Shown here piece after piece: positions 60,820-64,000 of a stretch of 64,000 bases of DNA. The DNA lies in assembly GCA_963823075.1 (NCBI GenBank), contig CAWGKE010000010.1:491959-555958 (forward strand). Reading direction: 5' to 3'. The translations under genes were made by a program, and so were the position numbers. Numbering within the stretch: the stretch's first letter is position 1; each line of letters opens with the position of its first letter. The notes beneath the pieces are model-generated. The model saw only the letters and a program-made list of their open reading frames with translations, was not told the origin of the DNA and ran no database searches. Origin of the DNA: UBA4732 sp963823075 (GTDB lineage Bacteria > Planctomycetota > Planctomycetia > Gemmatales > Gemmataceae).

Positions 60820-61436
60820 CATGCGACCGTCAGTTCCGCCGGCGGCACGTTCATGCGCACCGCCCACCACGCTTCCCCATCCCGCACCAACTCGGTCACG
60901 CCGACGTTGTGGACCACCAGCCGCCGCCAGTCGGCCAGGCCGATTCCCGGCAGCAGCGTCACCAGCAGCACCTTGCACACCACGCCGTGCGCCACGATCA
61001 CCTGCGTCTGGTCGGGCCGCTCCGCCGTCAGCCGGTCCCATACCGGCCTTACGCGGTCGCGGATGGCGTCAAAGCATTCGGCGCCGGGCGGAGCGTAGCC
61101 TGTGTCGCCGTCGATCCAGCGCCGCAGGGTGTCCGGCCAGACGCCGTCGGAGCCGTTGGTGGGGGTGCCGCTCAGAGCGCCGACGGCGCGCTCGTGCAAG
61201 GCCGCCTCGACGCGCAGCGCCAGGCCGCAGGCCCGCGCGATCGGCGCCGCCGTGTCGCGGGCGCGGAGCATGGCCGACGATGTTACCTGCGCCGGCGCGA
61301 ACGGCGCCAGCGCGGCCGCTGCCGCCTCGGCCTGCCGTCGGCCGCGCTCGCTCAGGCCGACGTCCGACTCGGCGCCGTGGAACACCAGCGGCTCGGCGGT
61401 CTCGCCGTGGCGCAGCAAAAAGACGCGGGTTGACAT
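60819..61436 (-). CDS. Histidine phosphatase (phosphoglycerate-mutase-like)
   Basis: 205 residues with the RHG motif FLLRHGETAEP at the N-terminus and the second catalytic histidine in VIVAHGVVCKVLL. VGLSERGRRQAEAAAAALAP and TSSAMLRARDTAAPIARACG are usual family helices. The family includes CobC-type, cofactor-dependent mutase and phosphatase members; the substrate is not clear. GCFDAIRDRVRP-like residues fit small-molecule phosphatases. The frame is intact and the start at 61436 lies directly before the core. Confidence 0.85.
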   Translation of the reverse strand: MSTRVFLLRHGETAEPLVFHGAESDVGLSERGRRQAEAAAAALAPFAPAQVTSSAMLRARDTAAPIARACGLALRVEAALHERAVGALSGTPTNGSDGVWPDTLRRWIDGDTGYAPPGAECFDAIRDRVRPVWDRLTAERPDQTQVIVAHGVVCKVLLVTLLPGIGLADWRRLVVHNVGVTELVRDGEAWWAVRMNVPPAELTVA

Positions 61437-61621
61437 GTCGGACGGTCCTCGGCGGATCGGGTTGGCCTTCTGCCGGTTCGCCGCTTCGCTTAGACTATGG
61501 AGTGGGAGGGCGTCCGCCCGCCGGCCCGGCGCCGGCCTTGACGCCCCGCGGCGGCGTCGCTATACCCCGCCCGCCTGTAAATTGCGATATCCGGTTCCGG
61601 CTCCAGCCAAGGACGGCGCAT

Positions 61622-62615
<994 letters not shown>

Positions 62616-62641
62616 GTTCCGTCCGAGCCGCGACCGTTTCC

Positions 62642-62699
62642 GAGCCGCGACCGTAAGGGAGCGGATTCAGCCCAAACCGCTCCCTTACGGTCGCGGCTC
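62642..62699. repeat. Perfect 23-bp hairpin between gmd and GT4 genes, GCCGCGACC family
   Basis: The arms GAGCCGCGACCGTAAGGGAG CGG (62642-62664) and its complement (62677-62699) enclose a 12-base loop. A partial extra copy of the arm lies just upstream (62624-62636). Same family as 6641, 28832 and 29884. Confidence 0.92.
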
Positions 62700-62718
62700 A
62701 GATTCAGCGGGGACCGCC

Positions 62719-63917
62719 ATGCGGGTGCTGGTCAATGACCTGTGGGCGAGCGGGGCCAAGACCGGAATCGGTCATTACACCGCCCAGCTGATGCACGCCC
62801 TGCGCCGCCGGGCGGCGGGCGACCAGATTGATACCTTCCCCGGCCCGTGGCTGAAGCGGATGCACGGCCTCGGCCGGCGGATGCGGTCGGCGTTGGAACA
62901 GGAATCGAAGGGGACGGGCGGCGCCCGGCCCGGTTTGGCGCGCGGCTGGCGGGCGTGGTGCGTGTACCAGGCCCGGTCGCTGGCGCGCACCGTCCTCGCG
63001 TTGAACCTGCGCTTCCGGGCGCGGGCCGCGACCTGTACCATGAGCCGAACAACATTCCGCTGCCGACCGACCTGCCGACCGTGGTGACGGTCCACGACCT
63101 GTCCGCCCTGCTGCACCCGGAATGGCACCCCGCCCATCGCGCCGCGGAGTATCAGGCCCGGTTCCACCAGGGCGTCGCCCGGGCGCGCCACTTCCTCGCC
63201 ATTTCCGATTTTACTCGTCATGAACTCATTCATATGATCGGTCTGCGTCCCGAACAGGTGACAAGGACGTACATGGGGGTGCGATCCGGTCTAGGCCCGA
63301 TGCCGGAAACGGAGGTGCGGGAGACGCTCCGCCGACTCGGGCTGCCGCCGCGCTACCTCCTCTACCTCGGCACCATCGAGCCGCGCAAAAACGTGATGAC
63401 GCTGCTGCGCGCCTACGTCCGATTGCCGGCCGCGGTGCGCGAGCGCTGTCCGCTGCTGCTGGCCGGCGGCTGGGGCTGGAACTCGGCCGACGTGGCCGCG
63501 TTTCTGGACGCCGAGGCTCGCTATCGCGGCGTGATCTATACCGGCTACCTGCCGGAAGAGAGTCTCCCCGCCGTGATGAACGGCGCCCGCGCCCTGGTCT
63601 ATCCGAGCCTGTATGAGGGCTTTGGCCTGCCGCCGGTGGAGATGATGGCGTGCGGCGGGGCGGTGCTGTGTTCGACGGCGGGGGCGCTGGTGGAAACCGT
63701 CGGCGTCCGCGCCCATCTGGTCGCGCCGCTGGACGAGGACGGCTGGCGGGCGGCGCTGCACCGCGCTGCCGTGGACGACGATTGGCTGGGCGAGCTGCGC
63801 CGCGGCGCCGTGGATGTGGCCCGGCGCTTCACATGGGACTGCTGCGCCGAAGACACGCTGGCCGCCTACCGATTGGTCTGCGGCGGGCCACGGCGGGACC
63901 TGCGAATGGCGGGGTGA
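62719..63917 (+). CDS. Glycosyltransferase family 4 (GT-B), one frame break
   Basis: About 399 residues. VLVNDLWASGAKTGIGHYTA is a typical GT4 N-terminus. The C-terminal domain has YLGTIEPRKNVMTLLRAYVR and LVYPSLYEGFGLPPVEMMAC, the nucleotide-sugar-binding E-x7-E-like region. The frame breaks near 63020 (between LNLRFRARA and GRDLYHEPNNIPLP). It likely transfers a sugar, perhaps a deoxyhexose from the gmd product, onto a surface glycan. The start at 62719 lies 19 bp after the hairpin. Confidence 0.88.
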
Positions 63918-63932
63918 CTAAAGATTTGCCGC

Positions 63933-63978
63933 TTAGCCGCGGTTCGCAGAACCGCGCGGTTCTGCGAACCGCGGCTAA
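63933..63978. repeat. 46-bp perfect palindrome after the GT4 gene
   Basis: TTAGCCGCGGTTCGCAGAAC CG (63933-63954) and its exact complement (63957-63978) are joined by two bases. The stem carries no T-run, so it is more likely one of the dispersed repeats than a terminator. The remaining 22 bases to the window end hold nothing else recognisable. Confidence 0.9.
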
Positions 63979-64000
63979 ACTTTACTCGGCGGAGAAGCCG

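Overview
The window is GC-rich, gene-dense DNA from a planctomycete, most likely a Gemmataceae-type member. The evidence is a DUF1559 protein with a type-IV-pilin-like N-terminus, a TIGR03009-type LolA-like protein, the planctomycete/verrucomicrobial small basic protein, Hanks-type kinases next to ECF sigma factors, BlaI/BlaR1-type regulation, a membrane pyrophosphatase, and many hairpin repeats. I see no rRNA or tRNA genes and no CRISPR array.

Layout. 1-5.1 kb: an esterase-like gene running off the left edge, a complete IS with an integrase-type transposase, a sulfatase and a HicB/HicA pair. 5.3-11 kb: an MMPL/RND exporter, a secreted toroid-like protein and a FabH-type ketosynthase. 11.1-15.9 kb: an XPB-like helicase, a small unknown gene and a Helicase_C_3 protein in one run. 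16-21 kb: a DUF6932 protein with a small coiled-coil partner, a DUF4058 protein, a class IV aminotransferase and hppA. 21.2-24 kb: blaI-blaR1. 24-31.5 kb: a minus-strand block with a small basic protein, an ArsR regulator, a PilZ protein, a NYN-domain protein, two Spy-like paralogues, a TIGR03009 protein and an aldehyde dehydrogenase. 31.7-39.5 kb: an ECF sigma/kinase/DUF1559/lipoprotein module in which the kinase is split by an IS5-family element that itself carries an ISAs1-family element. 39.6-47 kb: an ORF6N gene with a striking palindrome, speA, a nucleotidyltransferase-like gene, a triple-YbjQ protein, pyrD and an ISAzo13-type IS sitting exactly on the pyrD stop codon. 47-51 kb: a sigma-like domain fused in frame to a kinase and beta-propeller. 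51-64 kb: an AsmA-like giant, mtaB, a STAS protein, a zinc ribbon, HD-GYP, a PQQ-propeller protein, a histidine phosphatase, gmd and a GT4 glycosyltransferase.

Two themes run through the window. First, about twenty genes, including housekeeping ones (hppA, pyrD, gmd), carry one or more single-base frame breaks. This looks like indel error in the assembly more than biology, so most are annotated as one gene each and flagged. Second, there are many perfect inverted repeats of several sequence families, both between genes and inside reading frames, where the host frame is kept open. Together with four insertion sequences, they make this a strongly remodelled segment.

The kinase module is truly broken: precise removal of the IS and one TAA copy restores an uninterrupted 1,210-codon frame. 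The downstream DUF1559 gene also has an amber codon and a frame break.
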